Shown: in pieces, positions 12,191 through 24,494 of the stretch
Numbering within the stretch: position 1 is the stretch's first letter
Layout: the number at the start of each line of letters is the position of its first letter
Origin: Hirundichthys speculiger
Taxonomy: Eukaryota > Chordata > Actinopteri > Beloniformes > Exocoetidae
Assembly (NCBI GenBank): GCA_018398805.1
Contig: JAGFBZ010000184.1
Coordinates: 854,073-918,072 of the forward strand
Direction of reading: 5' to 3'
DNA length: 64,000 bases
Position numbers and translations under genes: made by a program
The notes under the pieces: generated by a model
What the model was told of the DNA's origin: nothing
The model's input: the letters and a program-made list of their open reading frames with translations, nothing else
Database searches by the model: none

Positions 12191-14946
12191 ATGTAATTCG
12201 CCATCTACATACTACATATGGCATCTTTAACTACTGTGTAGAGTCTTACAACATCAAAACAGATGCAGAGAAAGGAAAGTATGCATTAAATATAGCAAAG
12301 CTTATAGTGTTAAAACTAAACAAGAAAATGGAGAATAAAAGTTAAAAGAATATTCATAGGAAGCAGGTACATGAAAAGGAAATGAAAAGGTCATAAAAGA
12401 CAAGAAAGGTTAAAAGGAATAGGATGAAAGAAAGGATTGAGGAATCAGAAAGGTGCGATAGAATGATACAGGCGGGTAATGTACTGTCAGATATCTGTCA
12501 TGACTTCACTCTGTGGTGGCAAGGTCATGGATGTAAATGGCACGTGTCTGCTTGATATACACTCTACAGGGCCAATGTAAGGAACATATTTTTCATATGT
12601 TAACTATATACTGTTGTATATCACCAACACAGTGACATAAGGAGTTGTTTAGAATTATCATGAATACTACGTGCTACTCTTTCATCTTTGCAAGAAAAAA
12701 AATGTAGCCTTTCCCTTGCATCGTGTGGAAATGCCATGTTTCCTTAATATATTTCTTCTGCTAAACCAAAAATGTAAAATACATTATAAGGCTTATTGTA
12801 AAACAGTGTTAGAAGCAAAAAGAGTTAGATATCAAGTTGGTCATCGTTATTAAAATTGTCTTTAAAAGGATTCTTGAAGTCCTGGATTTGTGCTCAATAG
12901 ACGCCACCTGAAATCCTTAATGGTTAGCGGAAGTGAATTATGGTGAGGTCCAAAAAGTGAATGTTATGGCATAAAAAGAAATGGACGCAACAACCAGGTG
13001 TTTATGGATATTGATAAGAAGCTACAGCTGATGCCCGATACGCATGCCAGGGAGTGGTTCTACAATGAAAGGAGGAGAAACGGGACAAGAGAAACCTGCC
13101 TAACATGAAGCAGGTACGATGATATAGAAAAAAACACGTCTCTTCCATTTGCCTTTCTGAGATCTAAATATGCATCATTGATCTGTGTAAATGCTTTGTG
13201 GGATGCTGCCAGTAGTTACTGTGACGCTGCTGAAAGTGGAAAGATTTTCAGTTGATTTTTCTAAATGTAAATTGACAAAATGTACAACATGTCATCAGAA
13301 TTTAAATACAGGTCTGAGAACATTTTGAGCTTGCTGCCTTCCACTGAACCCTAGACTCCCTTCATTCAGTTCTACAGATCTTCTCACACTTTTGTTCTCT
13401 GTGGAGATGAACAGCAGAAATGTACACTTAAACCTGGATGCTCTCTGTCATTGTGTGGATCTACTAGTGGATTAAGATTCAAGCTCTGATCCATAGGAAC
13501 ATGGCAAGACAGCACACTGGATGAATTCTTTGTTTCTAAGTGTATCTTCTGCTCTAAAAACTCGTTTCCCACATTGAGGCTCTTAAAAAAAAATCACATA
13601 AAGCTTTTTAGAGTTTTCTCTTTCCACTGGGGTGTTAATAGTTTTTGCGCAAAGTAACAAATCCTTAAGTTAACTCTAAAGGGAGTTTTTCTCGTTCACA
13701 GAAGACACTTAATTATCTGACAACCTCATTTTGAGTCCAGATTTTATTTATTCACTTAATGACATCACCATGGAGTGTATTTGCTTTATACCTACCTATT
13801 GGATAGTTGTCTGTTAAACAGACAATGAGCTCTGTAATTTTATTTAAAGCAGCTGTCATATCAGAACAGACTGGGCCTGATGAGAAGAGAGTTGTAAAGA
13901 AATAGGAGCTAAAATGGAGTATTTCAGAGAGAAGGTGACAAAACATCCAGCAGTTTCAGCTTTACTCTGTATGAGAATGACATACCTGAGCTTTATTCTC
14001 AAGAGACCTTGCTTTCACTTTAGATTTTTTTTAAAGATTTTATGTTTTCTTCTTATTTGAAAGTGCAGTTATAACCAAATGTAATTATATTTGTAAATCA
14101 GTTAGCACTTTTGTAACAATTTAAAGGTATGCTACAGTGGTCCTGAACTGTTTTTGGTTCTTAAATTATTCCCTTTTCATCTCAGGTTTTTGGGTTTTTT
14201 TGGTTAACAGTTTAATTTATTGTATTTTCATTAGACTTACTGGGACCCTGCTCAGTCTTTTAACTCCCTTATCGATCTTATAATGTGAAAAAGGAAGACC
14301 CTGGCTTTAAGAGATAAAAGAAGGAGATCACAAGTGAAAGATGTTAAAAGTGTGGAAGCAGGTCTATCTACTAAGTCTTCTTTTCCGATGTACATGATTT
14401 CCTTGTCGTGTCTTAGTTGCAAGATTATCCTCGGCAGCTGGCTTGTGGTGGAAATGAAGACGGCTTAGAGCCTTAGTGTTTTTGGGAAACTCTGATTCTG
14501 ATAGAAATGTAACTTTTAATCTCATTCCTTTTCCTGTATAAGGAAATATAGAAAATGTATTGCTCTAAAATGTAAGCTTTCACATTGGATTGATTTTTGA
14601 ATGACCATTGCAGAGATATTGTGAATGTTGTATTTAGAGAGTTTATCATATGTCCATTTTTTTTTTTTTTTTGTTAATTTGTGACCTTTTTTTGTAGGTT
14701 AGATGGTAAACAACAGTTTCCCCAAAGTGGCCCTTGCTGAGTTTGAAGACTTAAGATGAATATATTACATAATTCTTTAATTTCATTTTATCTAAAATGT
14801 ATGAGTATTGTGAAGATATTAAATACATCATGTAAAACTAATTGTGAAGAACAAATGTTAGAAAATTAAATCTCTTTCTGTCTGTCTTCACATATACATA
14901 GATATATTTATTCATTCTTTTTTTTCCTGATTTTATTTTATATCAG
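12191..14946. other. Intron sequence before E1, nothing recognised
   Basis: AT-rich intron. Open frames here lack domains. A T run lies at 14659-14673. No exon for the missing start of LamG 1 was found. Confidence 0.5.
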
Positions 14947-15074
14947 GTGTTGAGCTGAGTTTCAAGACACATTCTCCAGATGGGCTGCTGCTTTGTGCCT
15001 TCTCTCCAGATCAGGAAGAGTTTCTGGCTATTCAGATCAAAAATGGACGCCCTTACTTTCTCTTTGATCCCCAG
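14947..15074 (+). CDS. ush2a: ush2a exon E1: laminin G domain 1, N-terminal part
   Basis: The exon begins with two bases that finish a Gly codon (phase 1 upstream intron) after the acceptor at 14945-14946, and ends phase 0 before gtactg. It encodes GVELSFKTHSPDGLLLCAF and ends in YFLFDPQ. The phrase SPDGLL is the typical LamG beta-strand signature. Human usherin has nearly the same sequence at about residue 1545. The first beta strand of the domain must be in an exon upstream; I saw no candidate for it in 1-14946. Confidence 0.97.
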
Positions 15075-15399
15075 GTACTGTATGACTGTTTGTTTTTTTT
15101 TTTTTTTAATTACCATAATAGTAATAATACGGATGCAGAGGGAGACAGTGTGAGCCTTTGATGAGATTGAAAGTTTCCCTCTGTCTGTACTGCAAACATT
15201 CAACAAAGCATGGAATAGGTTCAGACAATTGTCTTCTCTTATTTTTCACTTATTTGTTTTGACTACACACAGACAACAGCACTGGCTGTCAGCAGGATCT
15301 TTTTGGGTTTTTTCTTGGATGCATTTTAATGAATGTGAAATTTCAGGAATGCCTACAAGATTTTCATTTGGATTCAAAGGTGACCTGAAACTCCTGGGA

Positions 15400-15474
15400 C
15401 ATGGTCAAAGGTGAAAGGTCACTTTTTTCTTATTCCTTTGACCACAAAAAAGTGACCTTTCTCCTTTGTCCATG
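15400..15474. repeat. Inverted repeat, 29-bp arms, 17-nt loop
   Basis: Left arm 15400-15428 and right arm 15446-15474 pair at 27 of 29 positions; the loop is cttattcctttgaccac. It could be the remnant of a foldback element or simply a transcribed hairpin. Confidence 0.8.
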
Positions 15475-17547
15475 AAAATGGACAAATTACATTTTGGTGC
15501 AAACATCTGCTTGTATCCAGCATGATATTTGTTGTCACATGGTACATGACGATATAGAGTCTTGAATCTTGAAGCAGAGTCACTTTTGTTGGCCAAACGT
15601 AGATGCGCTTCCATCTTCCATCAAACAATGTTAAACATAAGTCATAAATTTGAACAGACATGAAAGTAAACTGAAACTTGACACTTGGGAAAGTGTCACC
15701 ACAAGGGGGCAATTTCAGTTTTAATAGTTTAGTTTATTATTGAACATCTATTTCTTTATATGTTTTGTCACAACTTATATGGTTTCTGCAAAACCATCTT
15801 GAGTTGCAGTGACATTTGCAATATTATGCTTAACAGAACTGGTCACAAATGTTTTATATGCTGTAGTTTCAGGTAGACTTCTCAGTTTTTTGGCTGTTTA
15901 GCCAATTTTAATCAACATTTTATGGAATTTTTCATTCAGATTAGTTTCTTTTTTCTTTTTTACTGTTTATGTTGCTTCACTCATTCTCTTGACTTCACCT
16001 GTTTTTTTCTTCTTTTTTTGTCTAATCCTCTCTGTCAATAAATTATTTTTCTTTCTTTCTCTCAAGCTGTCTCCCCTGTCTTTTCTCTTTTTCTCTCACT
16101 CGCTCTCATCTAGTAAATGTGATCTGTAGCCCCTCATTGGTTCCTGTCAGGGAGACGGGGAGAGGGGAAAAACTTTGAAAGTGTGTCAACGTTTGAATTG
16201 GACTGCAATTAACTCATTCCCTGCAGTCACCACGCGTGAATACCAATTGCAAGCTAATTAAGCTTTGCACCCTTGCACGCACATACACACACGTATACGC
16301 AAGCACATACTTTCGTACATGCAAAGCCCTGCTTCCCTAATCCATCCATACAGATACATGTAGAGGGGTTAAAGAGCCAACGACTTTGATGATGAAAGCG
16401 ACGATAGGAGATGATTACACATACTTCCATAAGGCCACCAACTAATTACACACTGAAGCAAACAGGCACATACACACGCATACTTTCACTCCCCATCTCT
16501 ATCACAATACAATTCAGTGTTATCAAAAAGTGTTCATCAAAATGTAAGTATGCAAAGTATCTGGGTGTGCAGGTTGAGTGTCAGTTGAAAGCACATTGTT
16601 AAAATGTGTCTTTGGTTATATGTACTGCTGGGTGTGTGAGGGAGTTTATGTGTGTCTTTTCCAACTGGGTTGATTTCTTTGTTTAGGCTAGTTTGGGATA
16701 ATTAACAGTGGGAGTGGTGTCACGGCTTATTAGTGTTCCCCTAGATACATATAGCTGGGCCCATTACTTCCTCCTATTAGCCTGTTGAGCTAGCCTAATG
16801 GGATTACCAGTGCAAAGGGGGTAATTTAGCATGACACAGGAAAGTGATCAGCGCATAAATATGTGCATGTGTGAGATGCCACACACATGCATATCATGAA
16901 CATTTAAGTTACATTACATGAAGGCTAAAATATTTTAAGTGTTTATATTGAATTGGTTGTGGGCAAACAGTGATGCATAAAAAGTGATTCTCATATAAAC
17001 TGCCCTTCAGGTACATTAATGGGATGGAAATTGCAAAGAAATAAGTAAATTTAAAATGTAACCATTTTGAAGGTGTCACCTGAAACTCAATGTCAATATA
17101 ACACAGAGGAAATGCATGTGGAATTAATAAAATTAAACGCTCTCAAAATTAAAAACAACTGAAGGCTCGAGCTACCAGGACTCACTACTGAGTGGGGCCC
17201 AGTGGGCAGCCAGTGTGGAGACTTGAGGCAAAGGAATGTGGCTGTTTTTATGACCCTTCTTTTCCCTCTTATCAGTTTGTATGTTTTGGCAACAAAGCCT
17301 GAGCTGAGAGGAGAGGGGCAACAGACCAGGATGTTCCCTATATTTGCCTTTTCTTGTTGTCATGAACTCTTTTGCCACAGGTGAGGCATTGGTTACAGAT
17401 TGATACAAAAACAAAGTCCTTTAAGTTCGTGACCACACCGTCAGCTTGCTTGTTGAAAATATAAAAATGTCTGGCTACAGTCTTACAGATCAGTGTTGTT
17501 GGACGGCACATAGGATCAAAGTGTTGCTGCATAAAGTGAAAATGGTT

Positions 17548-17550
<3 letters not shown>

Positions 17551-17618
<68 letters not shown>

Positions 17619-17619
17619 C

Positions 17620-17672
<53 letters not shown>
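17551..17672. repeat. (AT)n microsatellite followed by a T run
   Basis: Alternating AT from 17551 to about 17641 with two small interruptions, then 31 T. The open frame of Tyr-Ile repeats across it is not a gene. Confidence 0.95.
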
Positions 17673-17676
<4 letters not shown>

Positions 17677-18599
17677 AAGATTCTTATGAATCCTACTACA
17701 GAAAAGTTAGACATTTTCTGAAACACCAAAAACTTCAGCCTGTCCTTTGTTAGTGCATTTTATTTAAAAAAGCACTTTGGAAGAATTATTTTTATTATTT
17801 TTACTTTGGATGTGTTCCAGCACTGTTGTAAATACAAGTCACAAATTCAGCCCTACCTACAGTCACCAATTCATTTGGATTTGTCATCAGCTTAAGCCCA
17901 GTATAAACAGCAAAGAATGTAAAGCTGAAGGAACCTGTAGAGACTACCGAAGAAGCAAGTGGTGGTGAAGACCCAGCTTTCAGCGCACCAACCTAGTTAA
18001 CTGCAATGTCGCCTATCTCTGCAAATCAACGTACATTCTCTTGATTTTTGATTTTCATAGTACACAAAAGCTTTGCACACAACTGAAAATAGCATCTAAA
18101 CACAGCAAAAAAAAATGAACAAAACCTTTGGTAAACACTGTCTAACAAGTGTAAATACATGGATAACTTTATAGCTGCAGTACAAATGAACAAAGAACAG
18201 CTAGTCCTCTGAATGTACTCCCTCAACACTCAGATTTATATAACTAGGGCTGTGCTGTATATGTACAAACCAGCATTGGGGGAATGCAAACGTTATGTTG
18301 GCTGACTACATGACACAAATGGTTTGTTGCAAATTTGCAGCAATAGGCGTTAGGGGTTACTTTACAAAACTTTGAACCACCCAACACAAAGTGAAACTAA
18401 CCTTGCTCAATATTTGACTACACAGCTCAAGACAATCAGACACAGAAAACACTGAGAAGTTAGTCTGAGTTGATGTAGCATGTTTGCAAGATGAAAATGA
18501 AGACTATGATGCTCACAACATAGTCAGAAAACTGGGAGAGAGACAAAGAAAGGTATTAAAGTATATGCACTATACTGGAAGGTTCTGCTCTCATCAGAC

Positions 18600-18990
18600 A
18601 AATCGGTGATAGGTGAGGGTGCCAGCAATGGGTATAAAAGGTGCTTCCACCAAAGGCATAGTCTTTCCAAGCAATGATAGATTGTAGCTCCCCACTTTGT
18701 GCCAAACTTTCAGAGAATCATCTATCAGCTCAAAAAATATTTCTCAATTTCAAACTGCCAAACAGCTTAGGTCTTTCAGCAACCATTGTGAAAAAGAAAT
18801 AAATAAATAAATTCTGGGAGTCTGGGGATATCTTTATGCCTCAGATAAAGGCCTGGAACAGCTATTGGATTCATGTTACCATTGAGCCCTCAGGAGGCAC
18901 TGCATAAAATACCGTCATGTCACTGTGATCAATGAAATCAGATGGACTGGGGACTAACTTGGAAAGCCATTTTCAACACGGCCTGATTTT
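18600..18990 (+). mobile_element. Tc1/mariner-like fragment, decayed
   Basis: gccctcaggaggcactgcat aaaa and nearby text (ctggggatatctttatgcct) resemble the region of Tc1/mariner elements that reads CCCTCAGGCGGCACTGCAT. No ends are visible. Recognition is from sequence memory only. Confidence 0.45.
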
Positions 18991-19614
18991 AAGTGTTTAA
19001 TGATTAAAATTATTGAAAGAATCAGGAAGATAAAAAAGAGTAGATTTCACATATCCAAAGTGCTGTATCTGTGGCTTTCCAAGCTTCACCTGCAGTGCCC
19101 CACTGAATTAATGTAAATATAAAGTATGTGTGTGTACATGGATTTGTGTGTTTGTATATGCGTGTACGTTTCTGTGTGTGCAGTTGTGTCAATCAGCCTT
19201 CAGTATCATATGCTGTAGATTTAAGAGATTGGCAGTGAGATATTCAACAGTAGACAGACACACACACACATCGGTTGAGTGCGGTATCACTCAAAGGATG
19301 ACACTATCTCATCAGTGGGCCCTTGCTAAAAAGAGCTGTGTGTTTCATCCAGCTATTTGCTCATGACATGCATAATACCTTTAGCTCATACTTTGTGTTA
19401 CCTGACAAAATGAAAATGACTGGTACTTCCTGGTAAAATCACCATCAGTCTTCTGCCCATATATGAAACCTACTTAAGTAGTTAAACTGTAAATGGCTAA
19501 CTCATCTGGTAAAAATAGTAAATTGTCCATCTCCATATACACAGCCCCTTTCTAATCTTATCTAGGTTCTACAAATTGCGTTATGTGTTTCATCATCTGT
19601 CCATACCCAAACAT

Positions 19615-19740
19615 ACACACATTAGGGATGATTTTGGGGTTCACTAAATTCCCCAAGAACACTTTGACAAACCAGGGAACTTGAACTACTGATTTTTCCA
19701 ATTGGAAGATGACCATTGTATCACTTGGTTCAGGCGCAGG
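19615..19740 (-). mobile_element. tRNA-like SINE fragment, minus orientation
   Basis: ggggttcactaaattcccca agaacactttgac, then cttgaactactga, read in reverse as the SINE body and B-box region seen at 7950-8075. Degenerate. Confidence 0.5.
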
Positions 19741-20389
19741 TCAGTTGCAGTTTGGAGGAGAGTTAAGTGTTTACTTCCTCTGGATCTCCAGACAAGTAAT
19801 GTGCATTTAGGTCCATGTGAGAGATGAACAAAACAGATGTAAAGAGACTCCTCCCCCATGATCCTGCTAAGTAGAGCTGTCTAGCAACAGTAGTAAAGAT
19901 GTCAGGGGCTGATATACTTTGGCATTCATACATTTATTGATCTCATCATTAAATCTTCATCACTGAGTGTGTCTGTATGTGTGAGTGTGCTTGTGCATGT
20001 TACTTTTATTTTTGTATTTTACTCTTTGTGTACTTGCTAAAAGCTGATTACAACAATGATGTCATACTTAATAGATAGCCAAAAGCCCTATAACAATGCT
20101 TTGATGATTATATGTGTGTGATTATGCGTTTGTGTCCTTTTGAGGGGGTTATGTGAGTATGTCTGTTATTTAATATATAAGCTTGTGTGAAGAGGATTAT
20201 TCTGAAGTTTTACAAAAAAAGATTTATGATTTCAGTGTGATTTGAACAGTTTTGCTGTACTAATTACTGTAGGACACATAGACCTTTCCTCAGACATTGG
20301 CCTGTGAATGTCTTCACACCTTTTATGCATTTGTATTTAAATTTGTGCCTGTGATCTTTGTTTCTGTGTGGTTGTTTTCATGTGTCTAG

Positions 20390-20516
20390 GGCTCAGCAGT
20401 GGCTGTGAGTGTACAAGGTGATGGAGGGCGCCTCTACAATGATGGACAATGGCATAGCATCAGAACAGTGAGGCGAGGAGCCGTGGGAACAATCGTTGTA
20501 AATGATCAATACAGCG
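20390..20516 (+). CDS. ush2a: ush2a exon E2: laminin G domain 1, middle
   Basis: Acceptor tgtgtctag, donor g|gtaact, phase 0 in and phase 1 out. It encodes a LamG core with the pattern YNDGQWHSIRTVRRG, where the DGxWH motif is the central LamG strand signature, followed by IVVNDQYSG. It directly continues the FDPQ end of E1 across a 5.3 kb intron. Confidence 0.97.
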
Positions 20517-21998
20517 GTAACTCTTCTCATATTCATACTGACCACTGTGTGTGTCTGCTCTGTGCGTGAGTGCCTGCGTGTAGAAGTGAGTATATTATGC
20601 TCATGTACTCATAGAAGGGTGAACACTTGGGCTTAGATGTGCGTAGTTTTGAGACAGACTGGAATGTGTTTGGATTTTTGTTTGTGGTATATAAATCCCC
20701 TGGTTTTACATAGAGGTATTAACGAGGCTAATCTCAACTGCTCTGCGTCTGATTAACACTTGAAGGAAGGTACAAGGAAGGATGCAATCTTTTTGTGTAT
20801 TTTCCTTTGTAAATGACTGTAACTGATTAGGAATGAAACAGTTGTGATGTGATTAAAGTGACAATTTTCTCCTTCAGCTGAACTGATTAGTCCAAAATAT
20901 TGCATGAAGTAATTAGACATTCATGACATTGTCATTGGTCCCAGCTTTTCTTAGGCTGAGTAGCTGCACTGATAAGAAGTTTCATGAGCAAATATGGCTT
21001 TTTGTTTCTTTTTTCTTTTTTTCAGTTTTACAGTCCTAATTGAAGTTTGAATTTAGGATATTTTAAACGAGAGTTGGCCAAAGTCAGTCCGTGAGGGCTG
21101 GTGTCCTGCGGGTTTTAGATGTTTCCCTTCTTCTATGCACCTGATACAAGAAACTGTCATTAATAGACATGTGCTGACCTTGATGACAAGATGATGACGG
21201 CCATTAATTAGGATCAGGTGTGTTAAATCAGGGAAACATGCAAAACATGCAGGACACCAGCCCTTGAGGACCGACTTTGGGGACCCCTGTTTTAAACTTT
21301 AATATTGCAGGAAATAACTATTTGTTATATGAGACTATAGAAATGTAGTGATGTTCTTCCCAGTGTGTGCACTTTCTCCCCCTCTTGAATCTTGTGTTCT
21401 TTGCTCATAAGCTCATTTTGTCAGGAGAGACAAACTGAACTCACACACATGAACATGCCAACATGTCTCTTTTGGACCAAGCGAAGTTCTGGCCTTTCTT
21501 TAACTGAATAATGCACCTTCTTCAGTCAAAAAGACTCCCAGGGACATGATGTAGTTTCAGATTTGCATGATTTTTTTAAAACCCTTATCTTTTGTTTTCC
21601 CATTTCGTGATTTTTTTAACCATTTTTTTTAGTCTGAATGGCTACTATACACAGTTGTTTCACAGGTTTATATTACCCTTTTATGGTAATCAATGTTCTG
21701 AAGTTGATTCAGATGTTGAACATGATGTAGATGTTAATGGGTAATTTCAGTATGCTGTCCAGAAAGGTGTCTTTGCTGTCTATAGCTCTCCCTATATGAT
21801 GAGCAAGAGCATAATCCTTCTCTCCATTACTCTCACTTTTTCCACGCTCATTTTTTTTTACCCTCGATCTTCTATTTTGGTATTTCATCTAACTGTCCAG
21901 TGTTTACTTCTTAAATGCCCTAACTGTATGATAATACTTTTTCTGCCTCCATTCTACATTGTCGATTTGCTACCACCTTCTTACCTCGACCCCACCAG
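20517..21998. other. Intron E2-E3
   Basis: Contains the 221-bp hAT-type MITE at 21069-21289. The rest shows nothing recognisable. Confidence 0.6.
21061..21297. mobile_element. Foldback hAT-type MITE with perfect 8-bp TSD
   Basis: Body 21069-21289 between TTTTAAAC at 21061-21068 and TTTTAAAC at 21290-21297. The two halves are inverted copies: gtcctgcgggttttagatgt ttccc on the left and gggaaacatgcaaaacatgc aggac on the right, plus gagggctgg against ccagcccttg. Confidence 0.88.
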
Positions 21999-22100
21999 GA
22001 AGTGCATCGGCCTCCAGTGGCAGCAGCATTATTGGTGAGAATATAGGAGTGTTTGTTGGAGGGCTGCCTGAGGATTTTCCTCTTCTAAGAGAAGATTCAG
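21999..22100 (+). CDS. ush2a: ush2a exon E3: laminin G domain 1, GVFVGGLP strand
   Basis: Acceptor cccaccag, donor g|gtcagt (C at +3), phase 1 on both sides, 102 nt. It encodes a Ser-rich loop, then SSIIGENIGVFVGGLP, which matches the human GVFLGGLP strand. It is a short symmetrical exon, so skipping it would keep frame but would break the domain. Confidence 0.96.
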
Positions 22101-22521
22101 GTCAGTCTGCATCCAGTTTTTACCGTTTTGTTTGATTTGATAATACTATAGTGATCTGATGTTGACTTAGCTTTTGTTCATTTCTTTTTACAAATGTTGT
22201 TGTTGTTGATTTATTTTTTTTTTTTTTAATAAAAAAAAAAAAAAAAAAAAAAGGATTTTCCAAATAGATAGGTATTGCTGCTGGGAAACTGCATGCTTTG
22301 TTTTTGCTGACAAACTGCACCTCCTTAAATATAATCTAAGAAGTAATGCAAACCTTTTGAGGTCCAGTCTCAATATGGTGAAAAAGACTGATTCTCCAGC
22401 GTCATCTCAATGATAATCCCACAATGGAAACTGACATGTAGAAGAGTCATTGATTGGGACATTTCAGTTAAAATATTTTGGCTGACCGTTACAGTTTTTC
22501 TGTCTTGTCATGTCTCTCCAG
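22101..22521. other. Intron E3-E4
   Basis: 421 bp. Holds adjoining T and A runs (about 22215-22252) and nothing else recognised. Confidence 0.7.
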
Positions 22522-22710
22522 GAGATGCCCAGCTGGTGCGTCAGGGCTTCTCTGGCTGCCTCAGAGATGTGAGTGTAAAGATGACAGACAGCCCCTCAGA
22601 GGAATGGCAGCTCTTGGACTGGGAAAAAGCCACAAAGAAGGTGGCAGTGTATGAAAGCTGGGAGGGATGTCCTCTTGAAACTGTAGCTGGAGCCCATTTC
22701 CTGGGCCATG
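22522..22710 (+). CDS. ush2a: ush2a exon E4: end of laminin G domain 1 and link to domain 2
   Basis: Acceptor tctctccag, donor g|gtagga, phase 1 on both sides, 189 nt. It encodes RQGFSGCLRDVSVK and later YESWEGCPLE. The two cysteines (GCLRD and EGCP) are the usual LamG C-terminal disulfide pair. The exon ends at AHFLGHG, the linker into the second LamG domain. Confidence 0.97.
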
Positions 22711-23179
22711 GTAGGATCATATCAACTGTTTCTTAAATTATCAGAGACATTAGACATAGTGAAATTATAGCAGTCTTTAAACAGTGATATAGAAACATTA
22801 TAATATAGTTTTTCTGTGTCGCTGTATATCAACGTATCACAGTGGGATAAAAGAATTACACTTGGAACAAATAATGTAGCTCTTTGCAGTGCCAAGCTCT
22901 GTTTATATACAACTTTAAAAGATCATTATTGTCCTAATATACTGGCAATACTGTTTATCTCAGTAAGATTATTGCTGCTGATGTTATTGGAAATGATATT
23001 AATCTACATGATATGTTAATTGGTGCAAAGATCAGGTTTATTGGTGTACATTTCCTCCACTGCTGCTCCTAAAAATCGACATTTAGACCTTAAATGTATT
23101 ACTGATTTCATATTTAACATTTGTTCTGCTTGTAAAAATGTACTTTGTGTTCAGAGCAATTATTTTCCCTTTGTTGTAG
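22711..23179. other. Intron E4-E5
   Basis: 469 bp of AT-rich intron, nothing recognised. Confidence 0.7.
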
Positions 23180-23310
23180 GTTACTTAGAGTTGGGCACAG
23201 GTGTTTTCATTGGAGGACAGGACTTTGATATTTCGATGGATTTCAGGACTGACCAGCTCAATGCACTTCTGCTGTTTGCATACAGCACACAAGCTCAAGA
23301 TTATATGCAT
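23180..23310 (+). CDS. ush2a: ush2a exon E5: laminin G domain 2, start
   Basis: Acceptor ttgttgtag, donor gtaaga, phase 1 in and phase 0 out, 131 nt. It encodes YLELGTGVFIGGQDFDIS and then FRTDQLNALLLFAYS, which matches human FRTDQLNGLLLF. The next intron is only 88 bp. Confidence 0.97.
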
Positions 23311-23398
23311 GTAAGAGCAGACATATATTTGAAATGATTCTTTAAAGTTGTAAAACACTTGAATAAAAGTTGATTATTTGTTTTGTGTGTATTTCTAG

Positions 23399-23678
23399 GT
23401 GGAGCTGGAAGCTGGTCTACTATCTTTCATTCTCTTCTCTGATGGTCACGCAGCCCAGCTCAGCATGTGGGTGGGGCTTAGCTACTGCGATGGAGACTGG
23501 AATCAGCTGTCATTGACGAAACGCGGCTCAGTCATATCTGCTGCTGTCAATGACTGGACAGAGGAAACAAGAGGAGTGGGTGGGCCAGTGAGACTCAGTG
23601 TTGATTCACCATTGTATTTAGGGGGCGTACCAGTCGAACTGATACATCCTGCTCTAAATGCCCAAAGTCACAGAAACG
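23399..23678 (+). CDS. ush2a: ush2a exon E6: laminin G domain 2, core
   Basis: The largest exon here at 280 nt. Acceptor atttctag, donor g|gtgaga, phase 0 in and phase 1 out. It encodes VELEAGLLSFILF, then GLSYCDGDWNQLSLTKRGS, the strand carrying the DGxW-type motif, and SPLYLGGVPVEL. All segments align with human usherin LamG 2 without a gap that suggests a missing exon. Confidence 0.97.
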
Positions 23679-24272
23679 GTGAGATGTGCTGGATGTTTAT
23701 ACAGAAATATTGTATATACTTACCCACTTACATGCCTGTGAGCTTCTTGGTTTTCATTTTCATTGTGTAAAATTTTTCAAATGAGAGCACAAGTATTTCA
23801 AGTTTTGTTGATTCAGCTGTACCTTTGCCCCTTGTTTTTTATTAAAGATAAAAAAATCAAAAATGATTACAAGTACAATGACCTAATATATTCAACTTAA
23901 TTTCGAGGGTATGGGTTGCATAGTTACTTATGCGACCCAACAGATTTGAGCTTGAAATAAGATGAGAAAGTGTGAATGTGACAGTAGAGGACAATAATGC
24001 TTAAGTTAAAACAGCACAAAGGAACTTTTGTTGTTTTTAGCTCCCATATAGTTGCGGACGTTAGGTTGCTTTTACGACGCTCTCCAAGTTTTACTCGTTT
24101 GGCTTCTTGCTTGATCAGTCTCTTATTTTCACTTCTGCCATTACTTTCTCAAAAAAATAAATGCACTATACTCTTCACATATACTCCTCCTGTTCTTTTC
24201 TGTTTTCTTCATTTAATTTTATTTTCCCTATTCTTCTTATGCTCTACTCTACTGTCTCTTCTCATTTCACAG
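23679..24272. other. Intron E6-E7
   Basis: 594 bp, pyrimidine-rich over its last 150 bp. Nothing else recognised. Confidence 0.6.
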
Positions 24273-24494
24273 GCTTAGGTGGCTGCATACGGGGTCTTGC
24301 CATTCGCAGCGATGAAAAAAATCCTCCTAAGGAACGTGTTAATCTCGGTGTTGCTTCACGCCGGTCTCTTAGAGTCTACTTGGATGGATGTCCTACCAGT
24401 GAAAGCCGGTTCCACTGCAGAGGAAATGATTCAGTGTTGGTGTACAGCGGGACAAAGACTCAAGCCATAGATAATAGTCTACAGCCTTTTACAG
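24273..24494 (+). CDS. ush2a: ush2a exon E7: end of laminin G domain 2 and start of an FN3 module
   Basis: Acceptor catttcacag, donor g|gtacca, phase 1 on both sides, 222 nt. The first part, GLGGCIRGLAIRS to LDGCP, closes LamG 2 with its cysteine pair. The second part, FHCRGNDSVLVYSG to LQPFT, begins the short FN3-like module that follows LamG 2 in usherin. NDS is a possible N-glycosylation site. Confidence 0.97.

Larger units (their letters stand above)
15075..20389. other. Intron E1-E2
   Basis: A 5.3 kb intron. It holds a long hairpin (15400-15474), two stretches with homeodomain-type motifs (about 16120-16260 and 16670-16870), an AT microsatellite with T run (17551-17672), a decayed Tc1/mariner fragment (about 18600-18990) and a SINE fragment (19615-19740). 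Confidence 0.6.

Noticed and set aside
1..14946. Exon coding for the missing first strand of LamG 1
   Set aside because: I searched for FALT or SFW-like text next to a phase 1 donor and found none; it is likely upstream of the window.
17446..17721. Tyr-Ile repeat proteins, also at 55406-55767 and 55932-56251
   Set aside because: Translations of AT microsatellites.
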